Source: an uncultured Roseateles sp. (GTDB lineage Bacteria > Pseudomonadota > Gammaproteobacteria > Burkholderiales > Burkholderiaceae). From it: 52,620 nt of DNA. The translations under genes and the position numbers were made by a program. Of the stretch, positions 32,870-42,316 are shown in pieces. The stretch spans positions 1 through 52,620 of the forward strand of contig CAMPJJ010000026.1 of NCBI GenBank assembly GCA_946886855.1, read 5' to 3'. Under the pieces are notes generated by a model. It was given only the letters and a program-made list of their open reading frames with translations. It ran no database searches and was not told where the DNA came from. Each line of letters opens with the position of its first letter. Within the stretch, counting starts at the first letter, position 1.

Positions 32870-34309
32870 ATGTCACCCCCGTCTGCTTCGGCCCCGCCGG
32901 ACTCGTCGCTGTATCGACGGGTCTGGCGATGGCACTTCTACGCCGGCCTGATCTGCCTGCCGATCCTCGCGCTGATGGCGATCACCGGCGCCCTGTACCT
33001 CTACAAGGACGCCATCGAGTCGCGTGTCTACGCGCCGTGGCGCATTGTCGATCCGACGTCGCGGCCAGCGCTGGACGCGGAGTCGCTGGTGCAACGAGCG
33101 CTCGCCGTCCGGCCCGGCGAGCCGGTGCGCTTCATCGCACCGCCCGCGTCGGACCGGAGCGCCGAGGTGGCCGTGCGCACCGCCACGGGGATCGTCACGG
33201 TCTACCTGGACCCGGCGGAGGGTCGCGTGCTGGGCCAGTCGAGGGACGACCGCAAGCTGATGGAGGTGGTCAGGCGCCTGCACTCACTGGTGATCGCCGG
33301 TCCGGTGGCCAACTACGCCGTCGAGGTCGTCGCCGGCTGGGCCATCGTGCTGGTGGTGTCCGGCGTCTTTCTCTGGTGGCCGCGCGGCCGCTCGGGCGGC
33401 GTCTGCACGCTGCGCGGACGGCCGGCGCAGCGCCGCTGGTGGCGCGATCTGCATGCGGTGACTGGCGCGGTGGCGGCCGTCGCGATCCTTTTCCTCGCTG
33501 TCACCGGGATGCCCTGGTCGGCCTAATGGGGCAAGCAGTTCGGGCGGCTGACCAATGACTGGGGCGTCGGGTTGCCGAAGTTCCTCTGGGGCAAGCCCGC
33601 CTCGACGCCGCCCCTGTCCAGCCTGGGCGACACGCCCTGGACGCTTGTCCAGGCGCCCCTGCCTGAATCGACGGATCACTCCGGCCATGACGCCGCGACG
33701 CCCGCCGCCGCCCATGCCGCCCATGCTGCCCACTCAGGCGCGAAGCATGGCGAGTCATCCGCATCCGGTGCAGGTTCCGCCACCGTGGTGCCGTTCGGAT
33801 TGAATCAGGCGCTTCGCGTCTTCGAGCGCCAGGGTCTGCCGCGGGGCACGCCCGTGAGCCTGCCCGTCGGGCCCAAAGGCGTCTACACGGCGATGTCCAT
33901 GCCGGATGACGTCATGCAACAGCGCGTGGTCCATCTGGACCGGTACACGGGACAGGTGCTGGCCGATGTCGGCTATCGGGACTACGGCGTCGCCGGCCGG
34001 GCGGTCGAGTGGGGCATCCAGCTCCACACGGGTCGGCAGTTCGGCTGGCTGAACCAGCTCGTGATGCTCGCGGGCTGCCTGTCCATCGTGGTTCTGGCCG
34101 TCTCCGCCGTCGTGATGTGGTGGAAACGTCGCCCGCACGGTCGGATCGCGGCGCCGCCACGTCGGGCCGGCGATCGCGCGGCCCTCGGCGCGATCGTCGT
34201 GGCCGGCGCGCTGGGGACGCTGTATCCGCTGCTCGGCGCCTCCATGCTCGCTGCCCTTGTCCTCGATGCCATGGTGCCTCGGCGATGGCATGAGCGCTTC
34301 GGTCTCTAG
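32870..34309 (+). pseudogene. PepSY-associated membrane protein interrupted by an in-frame TAA
   Basis: One continuous frame of 479 sense codons, stopped by a single TAA at 33524-33526. The 5' part (218 residues) has the first helix (LICLPILALMAITGALYLYKD), a PepSY-like domain and ends LAVTGMPWSA. The next codon is TAA, then WGKQFGRLTNDWG continues in the same frame. PepSY membrane proteins have an aromatic residue and W in this spot, so a single base change from a Tyr or Phe codon explains it. The 3' part holds a second PepSY domain, a His-rich linker and the last helices. Alternatives are a sequencing error or read-through. Ribosome site GGAG before ATG 32870 is good. It follows the copper genes. 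Confidence 0.75.
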
Positions 34310-34339
34310 GACGCGCCTCCACTGCGGCGCCGTCGGGAG

Positions 34340-34717
34340 TCAGTCTGCCATCCACGCGCTGTTGGACAGCGTGCACAGCTCGCCGACGAGCCGCTCGAAG
34401 TCGCAGGCCTTGTCGTAGAAGCCGTCCGCGCCGCTGGCGATCACCCGCGGCTCGTAGGCGGAGCGGTCTTCCGAACTCAGCACCAGGATGCGGCCGCGGA
34501 AGCGCGACGCGCGCAGGCGTTCGATCACGCCCAGGCCGGAACCGCCGTCGATGCTCAGGTCCACCAGCACCACGTCCGGCGCGCTCAGCGCGATGGTGCT
34601 GAGCGCCGCGTCTTCGCTGGAGGCCTGACCCACCACGGTGATGGACGCTTCGGACTGCAGGCGCGACACCATCAAGCGTCGGAGCAGTGCGTTGTCCTCG
34701 ATCAGTGCCACCTTCAT
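34340..34717 (-). CDS. Stand-alone receiver-domain response regulator
   Basis: A 125-residue receiver without an output domain. Seen: VALIEDNALLRRLMV (acidic pair), phosphoacceptor Asp in DVVLVDLSIDGG (about residue 53), VLSSED and the Lys in GFYDKACDFERL. The ATG at 34717 has AGGGAG upstream. No kinase gene adjoins it. It probably acts by protein contact or in a phosphorelay with a kinase elsewhere. The 210 bases upstream (34718-34927) hold no gene or clear signal. Confidence 0.9.
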   Translation of the reverse strand: MKVALIEDNALLRRLMVSRLQSEASITVVGQASSEDAALSTIALSAPDVVLVDLSIDGGSGLGVIERLRASRFRGRILVLSSEDRSAYEPRVIASGADGFYDKACDFERLVGELCTLSNSAWMAD

Positions 34718-34927
34718 TGTTATCTCCCTGGAATGACCCAATGATGATTCACAGGGGACCGTCTTTCGATGCTGCGCGGCCTCCAGCCGGGGTGGGGCCG
34801 CTGGCCGACAGCGGGTCAGGCGAAAGACTACAGGCGGATGGGATTGCCCCACACCGCGCGGGCGCCATGGCCCCGGCGCGCTGTCGGCTCCGGGGCAAGC
34901 GCCAGCGCCGGCGCCGCCAGGCGCTCT

Positions 34928-35206
34928 CTATGCCCGGCGGCGCCGATGCACGATCAAGGCGACGAACACGACGCCCGCGGCGACGCTGGTGTGGCCGCTG
35001 TAGCTGACCAGCCCGAGGCCCCAGCCCTGCGCGCTCACGACGAGCGCCAGGCTGGTCAGCAGGAGCATTCCGCCGACGGTGCGCCAGGTGCGCGACGTCG
35101 ACGCGGGCAGCTCGCGACCGAGCAGCTCCGACTGCGCGCGGTCCGTCGCCATCGCGAGCGCCGCGAAGGCCGCCACGCAGAGGAGCAGGCTGAGGACATG
35201 CATCAT
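34928..35206 (-). CDS. DUF3325 family membrane protein
   Basis: A 92-residue protein with three hydrophobic segments (LSLLLCVAAFAALAMA, VGGMLLLTSLALVVS, HTSVAAGVVFVALIV). It fits the DUF3325 family, found after PepSY membrane genes in iron-uptake operons (known association). The start overlaps the PepSY gene stop; two ATGs in a row at 35206 and 35203 make either possible. Last gene of the operon. Confidence 0.78.
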   Translation of the reverse strand: MMHVLSLLLCVAAFAALAMATDRAQSELLGRELPASTSRTWRTVGGMLLLTSLALVVSAQGWGLGLVSYSGHTSVAAGVVFVALIVHRRRRA

Positions 35207-36924
35207 CGCGCGCCCTCCCCGCCGGATCGCAGCGCCATGCCGGCCTCGCCGGACGGCGGCGGGGGCGGCTGCCTCGAGGCCTTGACGGCCGCCCTGACTG
35301 GCGCCCGGTCCGGGGCGGCCGGCGGGGCTCGTTTCGCCTTCGGGACCGGCCTGCCCTTCGGCACATGGCGCGCCGTGCGCACCGCCAGGGAGGCCAGCAG
35401 CGCCGCGAAGGCCCAGAACATCAGCTCGACGGCCGCGAAGGTCCAATCGCCCTGCAGGAGGCTGTGCCACAACGGACGGTCCGTCGTCAGCGCATTGCCA
35501 ACCGGCAGCAACGCCAGCGACGCGGCGCCCAGCCAGAACAGCTCGATCCAGGCGCGCTTCGCCGGCCGGACCAGCGCGTGCAGCAGCGTCACCGCCCAGA
35601 CGATGAACATCGCGTGGACTTCCCATTCCGCGCGCTTCTCCAACCCCAGCGGCAGCAGCCGGTTGGCCCACAGCAGACCGCTCATCGCCAGCGGGAGGCC
35701 GGCGATGGCGGCGATGTTCAGCCGCTCCACCACCATGAAGCCGACGTGCGGCTTGTCGGGATCGGGCAGCTTCTGGCGGCGCTTGACCGTCCACATCACC
35801 AGCCCGCTGCCGACCATCGCCGTGCCCGCGAGGCTGACGATGAAGTACAGCCAGCGCGTCATGTCGTCGCTGAAGCGGCCCAGGTGCAGCCCGACCATCA
35901 CGCCGCGGGTCTCGGCCGCGGCGCCGACGCCGCTGCGGTCCTCGAGCAGCTGGCCGGAGACACCGTCGAACAGCAGGTATTGCGGGCTCATCGACACGCG
36001 GCCGCCCTCACCGCGCGTGATCGCCACGCGCGCCGCGGCATCGCCCGGATTCGTCGCGGTGACGCGCGCCACCTTGCCCGCGCCCCAGCGGCTTTCGGCC
36101 TCGCGCACCATCGCCTCGACGGACGCCAGCCGCGCCTTCTCGCCCGAGGGCTTGCCGGGCTGGATGAAGGCGCTGAGCTCGGAGGTCAGCTGCTTCTTCA
36201 GCGCCGGCGTGTTGATGCCGGCCTGCTCGCCCCACGGCATGTACAGCGCCATCAGCGTCACCAGGCCGGTGTACGTGATCATCAGGTGGAAGGGCAGCCC
36301 GAACACCGACAGCGCGTTGTGCGCATCCAGCCACGAGCGCTGGCCCTTGCCCCAGCGGAAGGTGAAGAAGTCGGTGAAGATCTTCTTGTGCGTGATCACG
36401 CCGCTGACGATGGCCACCAGCATGAACATCGCCGCCAGTCCCGCGAGCCAGCGGCCCCAGAGCACCGGCATGTAGTGGAACTGGAAGTGGAAGCGGTAGA
36501 AGAACTCGCCGCCCACCGTCTCGCGCGCGCTGACCTTCTGCCCCGTCTGCGGATCGAAGACCGCCGACTTGAACGCGCGCCGCGCGCCCTCCTTGGCCGG
36601 CAGGCGCCAGAAGGCGTCGGCCACGCGGTGGCGGTCGTCGGTCAGGCGCAGGCTCCACTGCGACGTGCCTTCGGCCAGCGTCTCCAGCTCCTGCGCGATG
36701 CGGCCGGCCACGACGGCCGGCTCCGGCGTCACCGCCTGGTGCACGATCTCGGGCCGCATCCATTGCGACAGCTCCTCCTTGAAGTAGCTGACGGTGCCGG
36801 TCAGGAACATCGCGAACAGGAACCAGCCCAGCAGCAGGCCGGACCAGATGTGCAGGTCCGACATCGTCTGACGGATGCCGCGCGGCTTCGGCGCGGCCGG
36901 GGTGTCGCTGACGTCCACGGTCAT
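35203..36924 (-). CDS. PepSY-associated TM protein, iron-uptake type
   Basis: A 573-residue inner-membrane protein with PepSY_TM architecture. Seen: HIWSGLLLGWFLFAMFLTGT as the first helix, a large periplasmic part carrying FFYRFHFQFHYMP, paired His residues in SWLDAHNALSVFGLPFHLM and VGLHLGRFSDDMTRW (candidate haem ligands), and further helices to a Pro/Arg-rich tail. Related proteins act as reductases or assembly partners in siderophore-iron use. It is coupled by four-base overlaps to DUF3649 before and DUF3325 after, and a Fur-like site lies before the operon. Confidence 0.88.
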   Translation of the reverse strand: MTVDVSDTPAAPKPRGIRQTMSDLHIWSGLLLGWFLFAMFLTGTVSYFKEELSQWMRPEIVHQAVTPEPAVVAGRIAQELETLAEGTSQWSLRLTDDRHRVADAFWRLPAKEGARRAFKSAVFDPQTGQKVSARETVGGEFFYRFHFQFHYMPVLWGRWLAGLAAMFMLVAIVSGVITHKKIFTDFFTFRWGKGQRSWLDAHNALSVFGLPFHLMITYTGLVTLMALYMPWGEQAGINTPALKKQLTSELSAFIQPGKPSGEKARLASVEAMVREAESRWGAGKVARVTATNPGDAAARVAITRGEGGRVSMSPQYLLFDGVSGQLLEDRSGVGAAAETRGVMVGLHLGRFSDDMTRWLYFIVSLAGTAMVGSGLVMWTVKRRQKLPDPDKPHVGFMVVERLNIAAIAGLPLAMSGLLWANRLLPLGLEKRAEWEVHAMFIVWAVTLLHALVRPAKRAWIELFWLGAASLALLPVGNALTTDRPLWHSLLQGDWTFAAVELMFWAFAALLASLAVRTARHVPKGRPVPKAKRAPPAAPDRAPVRAAVKASRQPPPPPSGEAGMALRSGGEGAR

Positions 36925-37274
36925 GGCGAGGCAGCGGGGGCGGCGGCGGTCCAGACGGACCAGGCGAAGGGCAACAGGAACAGCGCGGCGACGATCAGGC
37001 CGATCCAGGCCCGCGTGGCGCTACGCGCAGCGAAGACCCAGACGACGGCGCCTGCATAGACGGCGAAGCTGCCGAGCATGCCGCCGATGACCGCTTGCGG
37101 GAGGCTCACCGGCAGCGCGAGTACCGCCACGCTGAGCAGCGCGGCCAGCACGTAGCCGCCGCCTGTCGCCGCGAGGATGCGCGAAGCCAGGGGCAGCACG
37201 CCGAGGACGCCGCTCGCCGCAATGGCAACGGACGAGGGCGTCGACAGGGCGGTCGACTCGAAGCGGACGGACAT
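36921..37274 (-). CDS. DUF3649 family membrane protein
   Basis: A 117-residue protein with three or four membrane segments (VLAALLSVAVLALPVSL, AVIGGMLGSFAVYAGAVVWVFAA, GLIVAALFLLPFAWSVW). The family appears at the head of DUF3649-PepSY-DUF3325 iron operons. ATG 37274 is preferred to a TTG at 37280. The Fur-like box sits about 20 bases upstream, and the stop overlaps the PepSY start (ATGA). Confidence 0.8.
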   Translation of the reverse strand: MSVRFESTALSTPSSVAIAASGVLGVLPLASRILAATGGGYVLAALLSVAVLALPVSLPQAVIGGMLGSFAVYAGAVVWVFAARSATRAWIGLIVAALFLLPFAWSVWTAAAPAASP

Positions 37275-37292
37275 GGGCAACGGCCTTGTTGC

Positions 37293-37313
37293 AAATGAGA
37301 ATTCTTCTCATCA
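37293..37313. promoter_or_regulatory. Fur-box-like palindrome
   Basis: ATGAGAA-TTC-TTCTCAT (37295-37311) is a perfect 7-bp inverted repeat with A/T-rich flanks, the arrangement found in bacterial Fur boxes. It lies 19 bases before the DUF3649 start, so iron-loaded Fur would block the promoter. The operon content (PepSY, DUF3649, DUF3325) agrees with iron control. Confidence 0.82.
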
Positions 37314-37398
37314 TAGGGCCGCAACATCGAGGGGCCGTGAATGCCCGTGCGATTGATGGCGGTACCGCGGGCTGACGAGCCGTGGTCCGCTCCCATGC

Positions 37399-37430
37399 AG
37401 GACGCCCGGCTCATGCCGGGCGTCCTGTTT
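37399..37430. terminator. Strong hairpin after the KGG-rich protein gene
   Basis: AGGACGCCCGGC (37399-37410) pairs perfectly with GCCGGGCGTCCT (37415-37426) around TCAT. It is next to the stop of the minus-strand gene. T residues (GTTT) follow only on the plus strand and are few, so its efficiency is uncertain. Confidence 0.6.
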
Positions 37431-37750
37431 CAGTGGTGGCCCGCGCGGGCCGCCGCGTTGCGCTTGCGCGTCGCGGCGGCTTTCTTCGCGGAGGCTGAGC
37501 GCTCCGCCGCTGTGCGGCTGGCGGCGGCCTGGCCGCCCAGGCGCCCGCCCTTGCGGGAAGGCTCGTGGTTCTCGGGCTGACCGCGTCCCGAGCCGGACTT
37601 CTTGCCCCCGCCGGTCTCCTTGTTGACCGTGGCCCAGGCGCGCTTTTCCGCTTCGGCCTTCCGCACGCCGCGGTCCTCGTAGCCGGCCTCGATGTGCTCG
37701 GCCTGCCGCTTCTGCTTGTCCGTGTAGGACGACTTGTCGCCTCTGGGCAT
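37430..37750 (-). CDS. Basic KGG-rich protein, often labelled plasmid stabilization protein
   Basis: A 106-residue, highly charged, probably disordered protein. Seen: MPRGDKSSYTDKQKRQAEHI, EDRGVRKAEAEKRAWATVNK, then a Gly/Lys/Ser-rich GGGKKSGSGRG and an Ala/Lys-rich tail. The start and the AWATVNK segment match a widespread small family given the name plasmid stabilization protein in databases; no plasmid gene is present and the name should not be trusted. The tail could bind nucleic acid. GGAG precedes ATG 37750. Confidence 0.75.
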   Translation of the reverse strand: MPRGDKSSYTDKQKRQAEHIEAGYEDRGVRKAEAEKRAWATVNKETGGGKKSGSGRGQPENHEPSRKGGRLGGQAAASRTAAERSASAKKAAATRKRNAAARAGHH

Positions 37751-37776
37751 GGGGTTCTCCGGTGGCGGTGGACGAC

Positions 37777-38292
37777 TTACTTCATGCGCACTTCGCCGGT
37801 CTCTGCCAGGCCGGTGGGCGGCTTGCCGGTCACGGCGGCCTTCGCCATCGCATAGAGCTGCGTCAGCTTCGAGGCCTTCACGTCCCAGTAGCTGGCGTGG
37901 CTGATGCGCACGCGCACCACCGCCAGATCAGGGTCGTCGACGCCCTTGGTGAACCAGGCTTCCGCGGCCTTGCTCCAGAGCTCCTGGCGCTTGGCGCGTT
38001 CCTCGTTGAGCTCCGCGACGCCGGAGACCGAGACGTAGGTGTCCTCGCTGCGGTCGGCGAAGCCGACGTTCACCTGCGACGACGACACGATGTCGCTGTA
38101 CGGCTCGCCCTTGCGCGACATGAAGAACCACAGCGATTCGCCCTCGTCGAGGTCCTTGTTCTGCAGCGTCATCGGGCGCGAATGCAGATGCCCGTTCGCA
38201 TGGTGGGTCGTGAACAGTCCGACCTTGACGTCCTTGATCAGATCCCAGAGCTTCTCGCGGCGTTCGGTGTCGGAGAGGGGCTTGTCGGTCAT
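37777..38292 (-). CDS. Pyridoxamine 5'-phosphate oxidase-like general stress protein
   Basis: A 171-residue split-barrel flavin-binding protein. Seen: LWDLIKDVKVGLFTTHHANG, HSRPMTLQNKD, LWFFMSRKGEPYSDI and VGFADRSEDTYVSVSGVAEL, matching the general-stress-protein-26 branch of the PNPOx-like family. These are not vitamin B6 enzymes and probably bind FMN or F420. ATG 38292 has AAGGAG eight bases upstream. It lies in a run of stress-type genes with the KGG protein and the catalase-like gene. Confidence 0.88.
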   Translation of the reverse strand: MTDKPLSDTERREKLWDLIKDVKVGLFTTHHANGHLHSRPMTLQNKDLDEGESLWFFMSRKGEPYSDIVSSSQVNVGFADRSEDTYVSVSGVAELNEERAKRQELWSKAAEAWFTKGVDDPDLAVVRVRISHASYWDVKASKLTQLYAMAKAAVTGKPPTGLAETGEVRMK

Positions 38293-38384
38293 GGTGAGGC
38301 TCCTTTGAAGGGTTTGCCTCCCTCGCAGCAAACCTCGCTCCCGACCCCTGCCCGCGCTCGACGCTCATGGCGCCCCGCGCTTGA

Positions 38385-39491
38385 TCACGACACGCCGCGA
38401 CGGCTGACCGGTTCGTGGATCGGGCATCGATTGAACGCCGACCGGAACTCGCGCGACGCCGCCATGACGATCTTGCGCGCGCGGTTGACGCCGCCCAGCG
38501 GCCGGTGAGCGGCAAGCCCGTTCCAGGGACTGAAGGCCAGCGCGTCTTCCTCGGCCTGCGTCGCGTCGCCCTGCCAGCTGTCCTGCGGCGCGACCGACAA
38601 GGTCGCCACCGTGACCCACGGGCTCATGTCCTCGGGCCATTCGACCGACGCGTCCTCGATGGGCATCTCATCGGTGTTCACGCAGAGCTGCACACGCAGC
38701 GCCCATTCGACCGGTGCCATCTGCGCGGACAGGAAGCGCGCCACCGACAGCCGCTGCGCATCGTCGCCGTCGGCCTCCATCGCTTCACCGGTGAGCGCAG
38801 TGAGCGCGGGCGACACGGGCTGCAACGAGAACTTCGCGATGTACGGTCCGAAGAGGTAGGGTGTCTGCGAGAAGTAGGTGTCGCCCAGCGGATGGACCTT
38901 CGGATGTCCGCCCAGCGACTTGAGCTTGGCGCTCTCCGCGCCGATGGCCTCGAGCACGTGTTCCGCGCCGCGCAGCACGGCGGACAGCACCTCCTTGCCG
39001 CGCGGCGATTTCTCCGTCGTGGACGCCAGCAGCTGAACGTCCTTGAGGAAGCCTCGAGGATCGGGCCGGGAGAAAGCCGGCCCGTTGACCATCAGGAAAT
39101 CCTGGGCGTCGGGGCCCAGCGCCTCCGGCAGGCGCTCGCCGGGCACGCCCAGCACCTTGAGCGCGAGCGCGCGCGGCGTCGACACGCTGTCCGGCAGCTG
39201 TTCCGCCGGCGGCGACGACAGTCGCACCAGGGCGTCGTAGACCGCGGGCCGGGCGAACAGGCCCTGGGCGAAGGTCGCCGGCAGCTCGCCATGCACGATA
39301 AGCTGGCCGCGCAGCAGCCCCTGCCCCTTCGCATGCACGGCCCGGAACGCGTGGCCTTCGGTCTCGGCCACGGTCCTGGCCATGCCGACGAAAGTCTTCA
39401 CCATGTCCTCGACGGTCGTCGCCTCGCTGGGCTCCTCGCGTTCGAGCGACGGGTCGAAGGTCACAGGCATCACATCGGCAGAAAGGTTCAT
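38385..39491 (-). CDS. Catalase-like family protein
   Basis: A 368-residue member of the catalase-related heme family that is shorter than KatE/KatA (480-750). Seen: GHAFRAVHAKGQGLLRGQL (where catalases have RxxHAKGxGA), DALVRLSS, DFLMVNGPAF and YLFGPYIAKFSLQP. The proximal heme Tyr region RxxxY of true catalases is not clear to me. Members may act as peroxidases or in oxylipin chemistry. Start ATG 39491 fits the conserved part; ATG 39533 with AGGGGGA upstream would add 14 residues. It is divergent from the UvrA-like gene. Confidence 0.82.
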   Translation of the reverse strand: MNLSADVMPVTFDPSLEREEPSEATTVEDMVKTFVGMARTVAETEGHAFRAVHAKGQGLLRGQLIVHGELPATFAQGLFARPAVYDALVRLSSPPAEQLPDSVSTPRALALKVLGVPGERLPEALGPDAQDFLMVNGPAFSRPDPRGFLKDVQLLASTTEKSPRGKEVLSAVLRGAEHVLEAIGAESAKLKSLGGHPKVHPLGDTYFSQTPYLFGPYIAKFSLQPVSPALTALTGEAMEADGDDAQRLSVARFLSAQMAPVEWALRVQLCVNTDEMPIEDASVEWPEDMSPWVTVATLSVAPQDSWQGDATQAEEDALAFSPWNGLAAHRPLGGVNRARKIVMAASREFRSAFNRCPIHEPVSRRGVS

Positions 39492-39658
39492 GGCGGGGGC
39501 TCTGAAGTGGAACCCTCCGAAGGCAACGGCCATGCCCGTCCCCCTGGACACCCCCCGGCGCCCGGCGCGCTGGGCATCCGGCTTGCTGATCGGTCGCATC
39601 GACCGATACTCCGGCCCGCCGTACCCGCGCATCTTGCGCCGATCAAAGAGGTTCCGTC

Positions 39659-42310
39659 TTGGCCAAACGCTCCACCGCGCGCTCGCAATCCACGCCGTCC
39701 CCCGCGATCGCGGCATCCTCCGATGCCATCCGCGAACAGCCCGGCCGCGCCGCCTTCGTCCAGGTCCGCGGCGCGCGCGAGCACAACCTCAAGAACGTCG
39801 ATGTGGACGTGCCGCGCGACGCGCTGGTGGTGTTCAGCGGCGTGTCGGGATCGGGCAAGTCCTCGCTCGCCTTCGGCACGATCTACGCCGAGGCGCAGCG
39901 GCGCTACTTCGAGTCGGTCGCGCCGTACGCGCGCCGGCTCATCGACCAGGTCGGCGTGCCCGCAGTCGATTCGATCGACGGACTGCCGCCCGCCGTCGCG
40001 TTGCAGCAGCAGCGCGGCACGCCGAGCGCGCGTTCGTCCGTGGGCAGCGTGACCGGGCTTTCGTCGCTGCTGCGGATGCTGTATTCCCGCGCCGGCCGCT
40101 ATCCGGCGAAACAGCCGATGCTGTACGCCGAGGACTTCTCGCCGAACACGCCGCAGGGCGCCTGCCCGCACTGCCACGGGCTGGGGCGCGTGTACGAGGT
40201 CACCGAGGCCTCGATGGTGCCTGACGATTCGCTCACGATCCGCGACCGCGCCGTCGCGGCCTGGCCGCCGGCCTGGCACGGGCAGAACCTGCGCGACATC
40301 CTGGTCACGCTGGGCATTGACGTCGACAAGCCCTGGCGCGAGCTGCCGCGCAAGACGCGCGACTGGATCCTGTTCACCGACGAACAGCCCACCGTGCCTG
40401 TGTACGCCGGCTTCACGCCCGCAGAGACCAAGGACGCGCTGCGCCGCAAGATGGAGCCGAGCTACCAGGGCACCTTCAGCAGCGCGAAACGCTATGTGAT
40501 GCACACCTTCGCGACAACGCAGAGCGCGCTGATGAAGCGCCGCGTGTCGCGCTACCTGATCGGCGGCGCGTGCCCGGTCTGCGACGGCAAGCGGCTCAAG
40601 CGCGAGGCGCTGTCGGTCAGCTTCGGCGGACTGGACATCGGTGCGTTGTCGCAGTTCCCGCTGGCGCAGCTCGCCGATCACCTCGGCGACGCCGCGATCG
40701 ACGGACTCAGCGAGGAGAAGCGCCTCGCAGCCCGGCGCCTGGTCGACGACGTGCTGATGCGGCTGCGGCCGCTGCTGTCGCTCGGACTCGGCCACCTGTC
40801 GCTGGAGCGCGCGACACCGTCCGTGTCACCCGGCGAGCTCCAGCGGCTGCGGCTGGCCACGCAGATCTGCTCCAACCTGTTCGGCGTCATCTATGTGCTG
40901 GATGAACCCTCGGCGGGACTGCACCCGGCCGACAGCGAATCCCTCCTCGCCTCGTTGCATGCGTTGAAGGCGGCGGGCAATTCGATCTACGTCGTCGAAC
41001 ACGACCTCGCCCTGATGCGCGCCGCCGACTGGATCGTCGACGTCGGCCCCGCGGCCGGGGAGCTCGGCGGTCGCGTGCTGTACAGCGGGCCGCCGGACGG
41101 CCTGCGCGGCGTCGCGGAGTCACGCACCGCGGCCTACCTGTTCCCTGAGGCCTTTGCCGACGCTCGCGCCGATGCCGCCACCGATGCCGCCACCGATGCC
41201 TCTGCCGGTCCAGCCGGCGCCGTCCGCCGCCCCGGCCGGAGACCGACGCCGCGCGTGCCCAAGGAATGGCTGCGCCTCGCAGGCATCACGCAAAACAACC
41301 TCGTCGACGTGGATGCCGCGTTCCCGCTCGGCGTGTTCACCGCGGTCACGGGCGTATCGGGCTCCGGCAAGTCCTCGCTCGTGAGTCGCGCGCTCGTGGA
41401 CCTGGTCGGTGCGCATCTCGGTCATGAGCCGGTCGCTGCGGAAGACGACGAGGACGCCGAGGCCGGCGCGGAGATGCCGTCCGCGACCAGCGGTCGCATC
41501 GCCAGCGGCGCCGAGACGATCCGCCGCCTGGTGCAGGTCGACCAGAAACCGATCGGACGCACGCCCCGATCCAATCTCGCGACCTACACGGGGCTGTTCG
41601 ACCACGTGCGCAAGCTCTTCGCCGCGACCCCGGCCGCGCGCGCGCGCAAGTTCGACGCGGGCCGCTTCTCCTTCAACGTCGCCAAGGGCCGCTGCGAGAC
41701 CTGCGAGGGCGAGGGCTTCGTCAGCGTGGAGCTGCTGTTCATGCCCAGCGTCTTCGCGCCCTGCCCCGCCTGCCACGGCGCGCGCTACAACGAAGCGACG
41801 CTGAAGGTCCGCTACCGCGAGCGCAACATCGCCGACGTGCTCGGCATGACGGTCGACACCGCGTTCGAATTCTTCGCGGAGGAAGCGGCGCTCGCACGAC
41901 CGCTCGGCCTGCTGAAGGGCATCGGCCTGGGTTATCTGCGGCTCGGCCAGCCGGCGACCGAGCTGTCCGGCGGCGAGGCGCAGCGCATCAAGCTCGTCAC
42001 CGAGCTCCAGCGCACGCAGCGCGGCCACACGCTCTACGTGCTGGACGAGCCCACCACCGGCCTGCATCCGTCCGACGTCGACAAGCTGATGGTGCAGTTG
42101 CGCGACCTCGTCGATGCCGGTCACACGGTGGTCGTCGTCGAGCATGAGATGCGCGTCGTCGCCGGCGCGGACTGGATGATCGACCTCGGGCCAGGCGCGG
42201 GCGGCGACGGCGGCCGCCTGATCGCCGCGGGGACGCCGGACGAGGTGGCCGCGAACGCGGACTCGCGCACGGCGCCGCATCTGAAGGCGGCGATCGACGG
42301 GCCGCGCTGA
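39659..42310 (+). CDS. UvrA-like excinuclease ABC ATPase (class II)
   Basis: An 883-residue UvrA homologue with two ABC cassettes. Walker A motifs GVSGSGKSS occur at residues 61-69 and again near 565. Zn-type Cys pairs are [20 protein letters not shown] and CPACHG. The first signature reads [14 protein letters not shown] in place of LSGGEAQ, the second is [16 protein letters not shown]. It is shorter than housekeeping UvrA (about 940-950). Class II UvrA proteins are linked to drug resistance or genotoxin defence. There is no in-frame ATG near; TTG at 39659 with AAAGAGG upstream is the probable start. It is divergent from the catalase-like gene. Confidence 0.88.
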   Translation: MAKRSTARSQSTPSPAIAASSDAIREQPGRAAFVQVRGAREHNLKNVDVDVPRDALVVFSGVSGSGKSSLAFGTIYAEAQRRYFESVAPYARRLIDQVGVPAVDSIDGLPPAVALQQQRGTPSARSSVGSVTGLSSLLRMLYSRAGRYPAKQPMLYAEDFSPNTPQGACPHCHGLGRVYEVTEASMVPDDSLTIRDRAVAAWPPAWHGQNLRDILVTLGIDVDKPWRELPRKTRDWILFTDEQPTVPVYAGFTPAETKDALRRKMEPSYQGTFSSAKRYVMHTFATTQSALMKRRVSRYLIGGACPVCDGKRLKREALSVSFGGLDIGALSQFPLAQLADHLGDAAIDGLSEEKRLAARRLVDDVLMRLRPLLSLGLGHLSLERATPSVSPGELQRLRLATQICSNLFGVIYVLDEPSAGLHPADSESLLASLHALKAAGNSIYVVEHDLALMRAADWIVDVGPAAGELGGRVLYSGPPDGLRGVAESRTAAYLFPEAFADARADAATDAATDASAGPAGAVRRPGRRPTPRVPKEWLRLAGITQNNLVDVDAAFPLGVFTAVTGVSGSGKSSLVSRALVDLVGAHLGHEPVAAEDDEDAEAGAEMPSATSGRIASGAETIRRLVQVDQKPIGRTPRSNLATYTGLFDHVRKLFAATPAARARKFDAGRFSFNVAKGRCETCEGEGFVSVELLFMPSVFAPCPACHGARYNEATLKVRYRERNIADVLGMTVDTAFEFFAEEAALARPLGLLKGIGLGYLRLGQPATELSGGEAQRIKLVTELQRTQRGHTLYVLDEPTTGLHPSDVDKLMVQLRDLVDAGHTVVVVEHEMRVVAGADWMIDLGPGAGGDGGRLIAAGTPDEVAANADSRTAPHLKAAIDGPR

Positions 42311-42316
42311 TGCGGA

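Noticed and set aside
37430..37750. Plasmid partition or toxin-antitoxin gene
   Set aside because: The usual database name suggests it, but there is no partner gene, and the sequence is a basic disordered protein.
39491..39658. OxyR-type operator between the catalase-like and UvrA genes
   Set aside because: I could not find a convincing repeated ATAG-type pattern in this stretch.
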